Positions 8,091 through 16,048 of a stretch of DNA of 33,269 bases are shown piece by piece. Source of the stretch: Nostoc linckia z4. GTDB taxonomy: Bacteria > Cyanobacteriota > Cyanobacteriia > Cyanobacteriales > Nostocaceae. Below the pieces are notes generated by a model. It ran no database searches. It had not been told where the DNA came from and worked only from the letters and a program-made list of their open reading frames with translations. The position numbers and the translations under genes were made by a program. Every line of letters begins with the position of its first letter. The stretch's first letter is position 1. Where the stretch lies: assembly GCF_002608075.1 (NCBI RefSeq), contig NZ_LAHA01000075.1, forward strand, positions 1-33,269, read 5' to 3'.

Positions 8091-10106
8091 CTAACCAGTA
8101 ATCGTCCCACTCAGGGGCGAACTAGCACTGGCGTAGTCTTTGATGGGCATTCTACCGGCAAAGTAGGCTAAGCGACCGGCGATTGTTGCTAAATTCATGG
8201 CACGAGCCATTGCTGCGGGGTTTTGAGCAAGAGCGATCGCGCTATTAATCAACAAAGCGTCTGCCCCCAATTCCATTGCTTGGGCGGCTTCTGAGGGTGA
8301 ACCAATGCCAGCATCTACCACCACTGGTATGCCTGCATTTTCAATAATGATTTGGATGTTGGCGGTTGTTTTTAGTCCTTGTCCAGAACCAATGGGCGAC
8401 GCTAAGGGCATGACTGTAGCACAACCTACATCTTCTAATCGCTTGGCTAACATGGGATCGGCGTTGATATATGGCAATACTGCAAAACCTTCTTTAACTA
8501 GTTGTTCTGCTGCTTGTAGTGTGCCTATGGGGTCTGGTAGTAAATATTTAGGGTCTGGTATTACTTCTAATTTGACAAAATTATTATCTTCCTGTCCCAA
8601 CAATTTCGCCATTTCTCGTCCCAAACGCGCCACTCGAATGGCTTCTTCGGCAGTTTGACAACCTGCTGTGTTGGGTAACATCCAAATTTTTTGCCAATCC
8701 AAGGCTTCTGCTAAACCTTCGTGTCCGGGTGCTTTGGTTTGTACTCGTCGCACTGCTACGGTAACAATTTGGCATTCGCTGGCGGCGATGCTTTGTTGCA
8801 TTTCTTCAATGCTGCGATACTTGCCAGTTCCCGTCATCAAGCGGGATTGGAAGGTTTTGCCTGCAATAGTTAATGGGGAGCTTGTAGAGACGTGATTCAT
8901 CGCCTCTGCGGTACGGTGTCCGTTGGAGAAATTAGCCGAGTTAGTGAGCATGGGAGTGCGGGTAGATGGCTTGGACTGGAACCGAGAATAATGGAAATGA
9001 CTCAGTAGGGGGTCAGTTTTTTGTTCTAAAATGAAATCGGCGATCGCTACTGCTGTTACAGGTGCAAGTAGAATGCCGTTGCGGTAATGACCAGTGGCCA
9101 AGGTTAAATTTTCACAATGGCTTGCTCCCAGGATGGGTAATTCATCCGGAGTGGCTGGGCGAAATCCGCACCAAAATTCTTGAATCGGATAATTCTTTAA
9201 TTGCGGATAAAGCCGGATGGCAGCTTGTAATAATGTTTGAATGCCCTCTGGGGTGTTGTGGGGTGTAAAACCAACATCTTCATTGGTTGCGCCAATAATC
9301 AAAGAGCGATCGCGTCTCGGTACAATGTAAATATTTTCTCCAAACAAAATTCGCTGCAAAGGCAATTCTGGCTGCAATTCCGGTACTCTTAGGCTCAGCA
9401 TTTGCCCTTTTCTGGGGCGTACTGGTAACGGTAATAACTCATTCGACCAAGCACCAGAAGCTAAAACATAGTGGGCGGCGCGAATTACCCCAACATTGGT
9501 TTGCACGCCAACAACTTGTCCCTGTTGTTGTAAAAATCCTGTTACTGTAACGCCATCTTTGAGTTCAACACCAAAGGACTCAGCCGCTATCCGCAAGACA
9601 TGAGCTAGAGCCTTATTATCAACTTGTGCATCCTCAGGATACCACCAGCCACCAACCACTTCTGCTCCTAATCCCGGCTGATATTGGTGAATTGCTTCTT
9701 TGTCTAACCAGTAAGCGGGGGATAAGGGGGACAAGGGGGACAAGGAAGAGTTTTCTCCCCCCCCTCCCTTGTCTCCCCCCTCTCCCTTGTCTCTCTCCTC
9801 TTTCCCTGCCTCTTCAAAAACGGGTGTGAGGATACCACAAGGCCAATAGTTCGTATTTAAGCCTGTTAATTCTTCGAGTTTGCGCGTCCAATCGGCATAT
9901 AAAGCACGCGATCGCCAACACAAGGAACGCATTGCGCCATCGGGGATTTTTTCGGCATCGGGCGCTAACATTCCGGCGGCGGCGTGGGTAGCAGCAGCCT
10001 GAAAATCACGACAAAGCACGGTGACATTTGTCCCGCGCAGTTTAAGTTCAATGGCGATCGCTAAACCAATAACACCGCCACCAATAATTACAATTTCACT
10101 AGTCAT
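8091..10106 (-). CDS. thiO/thiG: Bifunctional glycine oxidase ThiO / thiazole synthase ThiG
   Basis: A 671-residue fusion for thiazole synthesis in the thiamin pathway. Residues 1 to about 375 are the FAD-dependent glycine oxidase ThiO, with dinucleotide motif IVIIGGGVIGLAIAIEL at 5-21 and the C-terminal GHYRNGILLAP; it supplies dehydroglycine. Residues from about 408 to the end are ThiG, a TIM barrel that condenses DXP, dehydroglycine and ThiS-bound sulfur. The Schiff-base lysine is K512 in NFVKLEVIPD; LPNTAGCQTAEEA and GSPSEAAQAMELGADALLINSA are signature segments. The same fusion is known from other cyanobacteria. Residues about 104-130 are an in-frame repeat insert (DKGEGGDKGGGGENSSLSP...). 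No ThiS gene and no TPP riboswitch is visible nearby. A ferredoxin and a small membrane protein lie upstream on the same strand. Confidence 0.95.
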   Translation of the reverse strand: MTSEIVIIGGGVIGLAIAIELKLRGTNVTVLCRDFQAAATHAAAGMLAPDAEKIPDGAMRSLCWRSRALYADWTRKLEELTGLNTNYWPCGILTPVFEEAGKEERDKGEGGDKGGGGENSSLSPLSPLSPAYWLDKEAIHQYQPGLGAEVVGGWWYPEDAQVDNKALAHVLRIAAESFGVELKDGVTVTGFLQQQGQVVGVQTNVGVIRAAHYVLASGAWSNELLPLPVRPRKGQMLSLRVPELQPELPLQRILFGENIYIVPRRDRSLIIGATNEDVGFTPHNTPEGIQTLLQAAIRLYPQLKNYPIQEFWCGFRPATPDELPILGASHCENLTLATGHYRNGILLAPVTAVAIADFILEQKTDPLLSHFHYSRFQSKPSTRTPMLTNSANFSNGHRTAEAMNHVSTSSPLTIAGKTFQSRLMTGTGKYRSIEEMQQSIAASECQIVTVAVRRVQTKAPGHEGLAEALDWQKIWMLPNTAGCQTAEEAIRVARLGREMAKLLGQEDNNFVKLEVIPDPKYLLPDPIGTLQAAEQLVKEGFAVLPYINADPMLAKRLEDVGCATVMPLASPIGSGQGLKTTANIQIIIENAGIPVVVDAGIGSPSEAAQAMELGADALLINSAIALAQNPAAMARAMNLATIAGRLAYFAGRMPIKDYASASSPLSGTITG
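9717..9803. repeat. In-frame G-arm/core/C-arm repeat inside thiO
   Basis: On the coding (minus) strand this reads a G-rich arm with GGGGGAGACAAGGG units, a core GAGAAAACTCTTCC, then a C-rich arm with CTTGTCCCC units. It encodes the low-complexity segment at residues about 104-130 and keeps the frame. It aligns base by base with the element in cruA at 14176-14265 around the core GAAAAYTCTTCCTTGTC. Confidence 0.9.
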
Positions 10107-10198
10107 TAGTCATTTAGTCATTGCTCATTAGCCATCGATCGTTAGCGCATGACTAATAAATCATAACTAATAAAGTAATAACTAAAGACTAACAACCT

Positions 10199-10573
10199 TT
10201 ACCACAAAGCTCGAATTGGCTCGTTGCTAGAACTGGTGTTTGATGGTGTGTCTGTTCCAGAAGTTTCTGTATCAACCTCTGTTGTAGTATCAGAAGGATT
10301 TTGAGCAACGCTACTTCTGTTGTCGGGTCTTGGGGCTACAATAGAGCGTCTATTTCCCTCTGTTTGGGTTGTTTCAGTTTCGTCAGTTGCAGTTTCATTG
10401 TTCTGGCTGCCAGCACTGCTATTAACATTAATATTAGCTGGTAGAACTTTTGCTGCTTTGCCACCAGGATTGTTGGCGGTTTGTACGCCCATTGGAAAGT
10501 TGATGCCTAGTAATGTACCAAGCAGAATGGCTAGACCTCCAGCCATTAATATTAGGGGTGTCCATCTACCCAT
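10199..10573 (-). CDS. Small membrane-anchored hypothetical protein
   Basis: A 124-residue protein of unknown function. One N-terminal hydrophobic segment (about residues 5-25, LILMAGGLAILLGTLLGINF) is followed by a Ser/Thr/Asn-rich, low-complexity tail. It is therefore probably a single-pass anchor with an unstructured extracytoplasmic domain. The ATG has a good ribosome site, AGGAG nine bases upstream. The gene starts 16 bases after the ferredoxin stop and lies 92 bases before thiO/thiG, all on the same strand, so the three may be co-transcribed. I recognise no family. Confidence 0.75.
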   Translation of the reverse strand: MGRWTPLILMAGGLAILLGTLLGINFPMGVQTANNPGGKAAKVLPANINVNSSAGSQNNETATDETETTQTEGNRRSIVAPRPDNRSSVAQNPSDTTTEVDTETSGTDTPSNTSSSNEPIRALW

Positions 10574-10589
10574 CTTGTTTTACTCCTTT

Positions 10590-10928
10590 TTAACCTTTTG
10601 GTGTCCACACTATTCGAGAACCTTGTCCCCAAAATCCATCAAATTTTGTTACATTCACGTCGCCTAAAATCTGCGTTTGGCAAGCTAGACGCAAGTCTTT
10701 TGTAGGAGAATGGGGAGGAAGGGAACGACGCGTGCGATCGCGCCAATTCACAGCTGATACTTCGCCCTCTACCTTAACCGCGCAAGTACCACAACTGCCA
10801 ATACCCCGACAGTTTATTACCTTAGCACCGTCATTGTAGAGGTCAATACCATTTTGCAGCAAAATTGTGCGGAGATTACTTCCTTGCTCGCACTCAATTG
10901 TTTTACCTTGAGCTAGTACCTTAGGCAT
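10590..10928 (-). CDS. 2Fe-2S ferredoxin
   Basis: A 112-residue plant/adrenodoxin-fold ferredoxin. Cluster ligands are C40, C46, C49 and C83 (NCRGIGSCGTC ... LACQTQ). The spacing C-X5-C-X2-C differs from the C-X4-C-X2-C of photosynthetic PetF and is the adrenodoxin-like form, so this is not the main photosystem I acceptor. It is a soluble one-electron carrier with an unknown partner. It is the first gene of a minus-strand run leading to thiO/thiG, and it diverges from cimA across 76 bases, which must hold both promoters. Confidence 0.9.
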   Translation of the reverse strand: MPKVLAQGKTIECEQGSNLRTILLQNGIDLYNDGAKVINCRGIGSCGTCAVKVEGEVSAVNWRDRTRRSLPPHSPTKDLRLACQTQILGDVNVTKFDGFWGQGSRIVWTPKG

Positions 10929-11004
10929 TTTTTAAATTGCCAAATTGGCTTTTTGTTGTATATTGACATATTGCCTCGAAAGTTGTCTCGTCAGTCCGAG
11001 CTTT

Positions 11005-12690
11005 ATGACCACAAATTACTCTCCTCAACTTTGGCTCTATGACACTACATTACGGGATGGCACTCAGCGCGAGGGGCTATCTGTATCGATAGAAGATAAG
11101 TTACGCATTGCCAAAAGACTCGATCAACTGGGCATTCCCTTTATTGAAGGCGGTTGGCCTGGTGCTAATCCCAAGGATGTACAATTTTTCTGGCAACTCC
11201 AAGAAGATCCGCTCAAACATTCAGAAGTTGTCGCTTTTTGTTCGACTCGACGCCCCAATACAACTGCTGCCGAAGAACCGATGTTGCAAGCAATTCTGGC
11301 GGCGGGAACTCGCTGGGTAACAATTTTCGGCAAGTCTTGGGATTTACATGTCACAGCTGGACTCAAGACGACGTTAGAAGAAAATTTAGCAATGATTCGT
11401 GACACAATTGAGTACCTCCGTTCTCAAGGGCGTCGCACAATCTATGATGCCGAACATTGGTTTGATGGCTATAAACACAATCCAAGTTATGCTTTACAGA
11501 CATTAGAGACAGCGATGGCATCTGGCGCTGAATGGCTTGTGTTGTGTGATACCAATGGCGGTACTTTACCCCACGAAGTTAGCCAAATTGTGCAAACTGT
11601 CATTAGTCATTTGTCATTAGTGAGCCAGTGCGTTGCGGAGGTTCCCTCCGTTGAAGCAACTGGCGTCATTGGTCAAGAAACAATGACAATGCCCCAAATT
11701 GGAATTCACACTCATAATGATTCAGAAATGGCCGTTGCTAATGCCGTGGCAGCTGTGATGGCAGGGGCAAAGATGGTACAAGGGACAATTAACGGCTACG
11801 GCGAACGTTGTGGTAATGCTAACCTCTGTTCGTTGATTCCCAATTTACAACTTAAACTGGGTTATAGTTGTATCGCAGAAGACCAGCTAACACAACTTAC
11901 AGAAGCAAGTCGTTTTGTGAGTGAGGTGGTTAATCTTGCTCCTGATGAACACGCCCCCTTTGTTGGACGTTCGGCTTTTGCACACAAAGGTGGTATTCAT
12001 GTATCCGCCGTAGAACGTAATCCCCTGACTTACGAACACATTCAACCAGAACAAGTGGGGAATCGTCGCCGGATTGTGATTTCCGAACAATCGGGACTCA
12101 GTAATGTTTTAGCTAAAGCCCGCAGTTTTGGCATTGAATTAGACCAATTAAAAGCAGAGGCCAAACAAATTCTCCAGCGCATCAAAGATTTGGAAAGTGA
12201 AGGATTTCAATTTGAAGCAGCAGAAGCCAGTTTTGCCCTGTTGATGCATGAAGCTTTGGGAGGACGCCCCAAGTTTTTTGAAGTCAAGGGTTTTCAAGTC
12301 CACTGTGATTTGATTGAGGGGAAACAAGCTAGCAACGCCCTAGCTACAATTAAAGTCGCTGTTGATGGTAAAAATATTTTGGAGGCGGCGGAAGGTAACG
12401 GCCCGGTTGCGGCGTTGGATGCAGCTTTACGCAAAGCTTTGGTGAACTTTTATCCCCAAATTGCAACTTTTGATTTGACGGATTACAAAGTGCGGATTCT
12501 CAACGGACATACGGGCACTGCTGCCAAAACCCGCGTGTTGGTAGAATCGGGCAATGGTCATCAACGCTGGACAACGGTGGGAGTTTCTACCAACATTTTG
12601 GAAGCTTCCTATCAAGCGGTGGTGGAAGGGCTGGAATATGGTTTGTTGTTGCACTCCCAAGCCGCCGCCGCCGTGAAAGCTTCTAGTTGA
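11005..12690 (+). CDS. cimA: (R)-citramalate synthase
   Basis: A 561-residue enzyme of the isopropylmalate/homocitrate synthase superfamily, joining pyruvate and acetyl-CoA for isoleucine synthesis. The TIM barrel has the catalytic signature LYDTTLRDGTQREG (R17, D18) and metal ligands H235 and H237 in GIHTHNDSEMAVANA. NGYGERCGNANL and the C-terminal regulatory domain (from about 420) follow. LRDGTQREGLSVS and the long AEHWFDGYK segment point to the CimA/AksA-like branch rather than LeuA. The ATG at 11005 is chosen; a TTG at 10945 would add an unlikely leader. Residues about 199-221 are repeat-derived (STRR plus palindrome) and interrupt the barrel just before HTHND; the frame is kept. Confidence 0.92.
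   Translation: MTTNYSPQLWLYDTTLRDGTQREGLSVSIEDKLRIAKRLDQLGIPFIEGGWPGANPKDVQFFWQLQEDPLKHSEVVAFCSTRRPNTTAAEEPMLQAILAAGTRWVTIFGKSWDLHVTAGLKTTLEENLAMIRDTIEYLRSQGRRTIYDAEHWFDGYKHNPSYALQTLETAMASGAEWLVLCDTNGGTLPHEVSQIVQTVISHLSLVSQCVAEVPSVEATGVIGQETMTMPQIGIHTHNDSEMAVANAVAAVMAGAKMVQGTINGYGERCGNANLCSLIPNLQLKLGYSCIAEDQLTQLTEASRFVSEVVNLAPDEHAPFVGRSAFAHKGGIHVSAVERNPLTYEHIQPEQVGNRRRIVISEQSGLSNVLAKARSFGIELDQLKAEAKQILQRIKDLESEGFQFEAAEASFALLMHEALGGRPKFFEVKGFQVHCDLIEGKQASNALATIKVAVDGKNILEAAEGNGPVAALDAALRKALVNFYPQIATFDLTDYKVRILNGHTGTAAKTRVLVESGNGHQRWTTVGVSTNILEASYQAVVEGLEYGLLLHSQAAAAVKASS
11600..11664. repeat. In-frame STRR and palindromic repeat inside cimA
   Basis: GTCATTAGTCATTTGTCATTAGT (split here as heptamer-like GTCATTA units, about 11599-11621) is the same kind of STRR seen at 10101-10130. 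It is followed by an imperfect palindrome whose arms are GCCAGTGCGTTGCGGAGG (11624-11641) and CCTCCGTTGAAGCAACTGGC (11645-11664). Both are typical interspersed repeats, yet they lie in frame inside a conserved enzyme. Confidence 0.8.
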
Positions 12691-13003
12691 CAAAAATAGC
12701 TATGTGGTGTGAGTGAAGTTAAATTTTTTGATGAGAATAGGAAGCGATCGCTTATCTTAAACTCCTGTAAGACTGACGCAAAAATGGTAACCGCTTTGCG
12801 GCTTGCCATTCCCCAAGGGTAGACCACCGCCAAGATACCAAGAATTCCTGGAGTGTGCGTAAGTTTTATATTAGTTTAATGCTTGAGCGATCGCTTTTCT
12901 GACTTCCTCCAATTTTGATTGCTTAAACAGAGGAGCCAGAGGAAGAATACGATAACGTCTTGAATGGGGAAATTGACTAATTGAATTTTTGCAGTTCCCT
13001 TAA
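12691..13003. other. Intergenic region with a diverged MITE-like copy
   Basis: No gene is seen. GACTGACGCA (12771-12780) and TGCGTAAGTT (12856-12865) are inverted ends (8 of 10 match) resembling those of the element at 7331-7456, with a 95-bp span containing a small hairpin (AACCGCTTTGCGGCTT). HIP1 octamers occur at about 12744 and 12887. I see no promoter that I can defend. Confidence 0.4.
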
Positions 13004-13004
13004 C

Positions 13005-13037
13005 AAAAAAAAGACCCCCAGTGCAAACCAGGAGTCC
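13005..13037 (-). terminator. Rho-independent terminator
   Basis: On the minus strand the stem GGACTCC / GGGGTC (forward 13013-13018 with 13031-13036, one G-U pair) is followed by eight T residues (forward A-tract 13005-13012). It ends a transcript coming from the 77-residue gene at 13251-13484 or from a separate RNA between them. Confidence 0.8.
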
Positions 13038-13236
13038 TTCCCCTTAAGAAAGTTGAAAAGCACTATAGGATTCATTAGCAACCTCAAACCTCTATCGTTC
13101 ATTTAGTTGCTTGTGAGGCATGAATCCAAAATTGCAAGCGAATCCAGACAGATAATTATTCTCATCTAATAGCGAAAATGCATAGCTCAGCCCGCCGTAG
13201 GTTGAGCCAATATTCCAGTATTTATATGCTCAACCA
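13038..13236 (-). ncRNA. Candidate structured small RNA or structured 3' UTR
   Basis: The 200 bases between the minus-strand 77-residue gene and the terminator hold several strong stems and no convincing ORF. One is GGTTGAGC (13200-13207) / GCTCAACC (13228-13235). Another is GGATTCAT (13068-13075) / ATGAATCC (13120-13127), enclosing a second pair AGCAAC (13077-13082) / GTTGCT (13106-13111). Nested perfect stems ahead of a good terminator are what a stable small RNA would show, but a long processed 3' UTR explains it equally well. I cannot match it to a named RNA. Confidence 0.4.
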
Positions 13237-13250
13237 CAGATAGCACAATT

Positions 13251-13484
13251 CTAAGAGAACTTTTCCCAGGCTTGGGCAACTAACTGGCTCAACCAACGGC
13301 GTTGTTGCTGGTCTAGCAAAGGATCTTCCGCTAACACCTGAGCAGTTAATTCTTCCAAAGATTGACCCTGAGCGCGGACAATTTTAACAACTCCAGCGAT
13401 GGCACTGGCAACTAATTCTTCATCAATGGGCTGTTGTCGCAGAGCTACAATTTCCTGGGGGCTGTCTGGAATGGGATAATTCAT
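13251..13484 (-). CDS. Conserved small cyanobacterial protein, unknown function
   Basis: A 77-residue, soluble, acidic, largely helical protein (MNYPIPDSPQEIVALRQQPI...). The segment SLEELTAQVLAEDPLLDQQQRRWL has a helical, protein-interaction look. It reads like a conserved cyanobacterial small protein, but I can give it no function. Its promoter region faces the CruA-like gene (160 bases between the two starts). Downstream lies the structured region and terminator at 13005-13236. Confidence 0.75.
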   Translation of the reverse strand: MNYPIPDSPQEIVALRQQPIDEELVASAIAGVVKIVRAQGQSLEELTAQVLAEDPLLDQQQRRWLSQLVAQAWEKFS

Positions 13485-13644
13485 GGCGTGGGTTTACAGT
13501 TTTACAAAATGAACAATAAATTTGACAAAATCTTAAAATTTCTTCACCGAATCTTTACGTAACTATTAGGGCGGAGTTTACCTTATTTCGTGCCTTCATA
13601 AAATCTGTCTAAGTGAATAGATCCATCGGAGATGTCAGGAAAAG

Positions 13645-15813
13645 ATGAAAGAAATCCTTTATTTAGAAGTTCCAACTGCGGATATCGCTGCTGTGCGTCA
13701 GTGGTTGCAAACAGATTTTCAGCCGGGATATGGGGAAAAAGTGCTGACAACAGAAGGCTTCCGCCTCAAAATTACTAACGCTACTACAACTGCTGGCGCG
13801 GCGATTTCCCAAAACTTGCCTGAAGAACTTTCTGTATTTACTTGGTCAGTGCAACGAACTACTTACCTAAAAGTGTTTCGTTGGGCAGAAAAACCCTTTC
13901 CTCAAGAAAAAGAAATCCTGCAACAACTAACCAAAGAAATCAGAAGCCGTTTTCCGCATCATTATCCTGAACCCCCAGCAATTGATTTATCACAGCAATC
14001 GATTTTTGAGGCTCTAGCTCCCTACTATCCCCTCACCGTCAAGTATTTTCAGAAAATGCCCAACGGAGAATATGACCTTAAACGCGCCTACTGGTGGGAA
14101 CAGCGATGGCGTCAAGGGGTACGAAATCCGCAGCAGCCGCGACAGGTGGTGTTTTCGAGGACTGGAAACTGGGTAAGAGGTAGGGGAGACAAGGGAGGGG
14201 GGGGAGACAAGGGAGAGGGGGTAGAAAATTCTTCCTTGTCTCCCTTGTCCCCCTTGTCCCGCTCATCCCCGATTTACGACCTGATTTACATCGGCGGCGC
14301 ACTAGGCGTTATCCATGCAGCAGTGATGGCAAAACTGGGATATAAAGTCTTGCTGGTGGAAAGAATGCCATTTGGGCGGATGAACCGAGAATGGAATATT
14401 TCCCGCGATGAGATTCAAAGCTTGCTTAACCTGGGTTTAATCACCCCCGCAGAGTTAGATACCATCATTGCTAGAGAATACAAAGATGGATTCAATAAGT
14501 TTTTCGATGCTAATAATCCAAGGAAACTGCGATCGCCTGTATTGCACACACCCACAGTGCTGAATTTAGGCTTAGATTCCGAAAAGTTGCTGCAACTATG
14601 TGGGCAAAAGTTGCAAGCAGCAGGCGGTCAAATTTGGGATGAAACAGAGTTTATCCGTGCAGATATAAATGAATCACAAGTTGTCTTAAAAGTCAAGCAT
14701 CTATGTAGTGAAATTGAAAAACAAGTAAGTGGTAGACTACTGGTAGATGCGATGGGAACAGCTTCCCCCATTGCTTGGCAATTAAATGGCAACCGTGCCT
14801 TTGACAGCGTGTGTCCCACAGTGGGAGCGGTCATTGAGAGCGGATTTGCACCGGAGGTATGGGATTCGGAATTAGGAGACGTTCTTCACAGTCACGGGGA
14901 TATTTCGCGGGGAAGACAGTTGATTTGGGAGTTATTTCCCGCAGCAGGTGATGAACTGACGATTTATTTGTTTCATTATCACGAAGTCAATGCTCAAAAC
15001 CCTGGTTCCCTGCTGGAGATGTACGAAGACTTTTTCACAATATTGCCAGAGTATCGCAGATGCGATATGGACAAATTGGTATGGAAAAAGCCGACATTTG
15101 GGTATATACCGGGGCATTTTAGTACTGGGAGTAGCGATCGCCAAGTCGCCTTCGATCGCTTGATTGCCATTGGTGATGCCGCATCGCTGCAATCTCCCCT
15201 AATTTTCACAGGTTTTGGTTCCCTGGTTCGCAACTTAGAGCGGTTAACAAAGCTCTTGGATATTGCCCTCAAGTATGACTTATTAAGCTTCCAACACTTA
15301 AATCGAATTCGCGCCTACCAAACCAACGTTTCAGTCACATGGTTATTTTCCAAAGGCATGATGGTACCCACAGGGAAATTTTTACCACCGCAACGAGTGA
15401 ACGCCATGCTTAACACCTTCTTTGGACTGTTAGCAGAAGAACCTCTAGAAGTGGCAGATAATTTCATCAAAGACAGATGTGATTGGTTTACCTTTAACCG
15501 CCTAGCACTTAAAGCAGCCAAGAAAAACCCAGCCTTGCTTCTCTGGATTTGGCAACTTGCTGGTTCTAAGGACTTAGTGCGATGGCTTGGTAGTTATTTG
15601 ACTTTTTCTCGTCATGCCCTAATTAGTACTTTACTGAGTGCTTGGTTCCCACAGTTTTTAAACCAAGTAGGTTCTTGGCTAGAAAAGAGAAATCCGGCCC
15701 TATGGCTGCGCCTGCAAGCAATTAACTACGCCATCGCCACAGGCAAACCGCGATCCGCCAGTGAGTTCGCAGAAACTAGCCCAAAAGCCATTGTTGAGAA
15801 ATTTAGTCATTAG
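13645..15813 (+). CDS. cruA: CruA-type lycopene cyclase (FAD-dependent)
   Basis: A 722-residue protein of the CruA/CruP family, which cyclises lycopene in cyanobacteria and green sulfur bacteria. An N-terminal family-specific region (1-175) precedes the FAD-binding segment YDLIYIGGALGVIHAAVMAK (from Y211). VERMPFGRMNREWNISRDE and, near the end of the flavoprotein fold, RLIAIGDAASLQSPLIFTGFGS are strong signatures. CruA fits better than the paralogue CruP, but I cannot exclude CruP without alignment. The ATG is preceded by AGGA at four bases. Residues about 178-207 are a repeat-encoded in-frame insert (DKGGGGDKGEGVENSSLSPL) right before the FAD motif. Membrane-peripheral in the carotenoid pathway. 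Confidence 0.82.
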   Translation: MKEILYLEVPTADIAAVRQWLQTDFQPGYGEKVLTTEGFRLKITNATTTAGAAISQNLPEELSVFTWSVQRTTYLKVFRWAEKPFPQEKEILQQLTKEIRSRFPHHYPEPPAIDLSQQSIFEALAPYYPLTVKYFQKMPNGEYDLKRAYWWEQRWRQGVRNPQQPRQVVFSRTGNWVRGRGDKGGGGDKGEGVENSSLSPLSPLSRSSPIYDLIYIGGALGVIHAAVMAKLGYKVLLVERMPFGRMNREWNISRDEIQSLLNLGLITPAELDTIIAREYKDGFNKFFDANNPRKLRSPVLHTPTVLNLGLDSEKLLQLCGQKLQAAGGQIWDETEFIRADINESQVVLKVKHLCSEIEKQVSGRLLVDAMGTASPIAWQLNGNRAFDSVCPTVGAVIESGFAPEVWDSELGDVLHSHGDISRGRQLIWELFPAAGDELTIYLFHYHEVNAQNPGSLLEMYEDFFTILPEYRRCDMDKLVWKKPTFGYIPGHFSTGSSDRQVAFDRLIAIGDAASLQSPLIFTGFGSLVRNLERLTKLLDIALKYDLLSFQHLNRIRAYQTNVSVTWLFSKGMMVPTGKFLPPQRVNAMLNTFFGLLAEEPLEVADNFIKDRCDWFTFNRLALKAAKKNPALLLWIWQLAGSKDLVRWLGSYLTFSRHALISTLLSAWFPQFLNQVGSWLEKRNPALWLRLQAINYAIATGKPRSASEFAETSPKAIVEKFSH
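14176..14265. repeat. In-frame G-arm/core/C-arm repeat inside cruA
   Basis: The G arm (GGGGAGACAAGGGAG-type), core GTAGAAAATTCTTCC and C arm (CTTGTCTCCC, CTTGTCCCCC) are in the same orientation relative to the gene and in the same reading frame as the element in thiO. Both encode ENSSLSPLSPLS after a Gly/Asp/Lys-rich stretch. Confidence 0.9.
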
Positions 15814-15822
15814 TTATTGGGC

Positions 15823-16041
15823 ATGGGGCATTGGGCATTGGGCATTGGGGATGGGAAGAGGACAAGGTAGACAAGGTAGACAAGGTAGCAATCTTTCTCT
15901 CCGAAGTTCTGATGGTCGGAAACCTCCGCTCAGACTTCTCTCCTTGTCTCCCTTGTCTCCCTTGTCTCCCTTGTCTCCCTTGTCTCCCTTGTCTCCCCCA
16001 TCTCCCCATCTCCCCATCTCCCCATCTCCCCCATCTCCTTC
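15823..16041. repeat. Composite repeat, inverted copy of 7924-8090, with nested insertion
   Basis: GGGCATT heptamers, a GACAAGGTA arm, the core GCAATCTTTCTC, then CTTGTCTCC units and CATCTCCC units: the same order as 7924-8090 read on the other strand. A 41-bp palindromic segment interrupts the core side at 15895-15943. The array fills the gap between the convergent cruA-like and coiled-coil genes. Confidence 0.9.
15895..15943. mobile_element. 41-bp palindromic insertion with 8-bp direct repeats
   Basis: TTCTCTCC occurs at 15895-15902 and again at 15936-15943, flanking an imperfect palindrome whose ends are GAAGTTCTGA (15903-15912) and TCAGACTTC (15930-15938). The inverted sister repeat at 7924-8090 lacks this segment and joins core and arm directly. 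That is what an insertion with target-site duplication would leave. Confidence 0.7.
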
Positions 16042-16048
16042 ATCTCCC

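Noticed and set aside
7876..8171. Several overlapping ORFs on both strands
   Set aside because: They only translate the stop-free composite repeat and have no conserved protein character.
10107..10198. TPP riboswitch before thiO/thiG
   Set aside because: None of the conserved TPP aptamer words (such as CTGAGA) is present. The stretch is STRR-like TCATTAG sequence.
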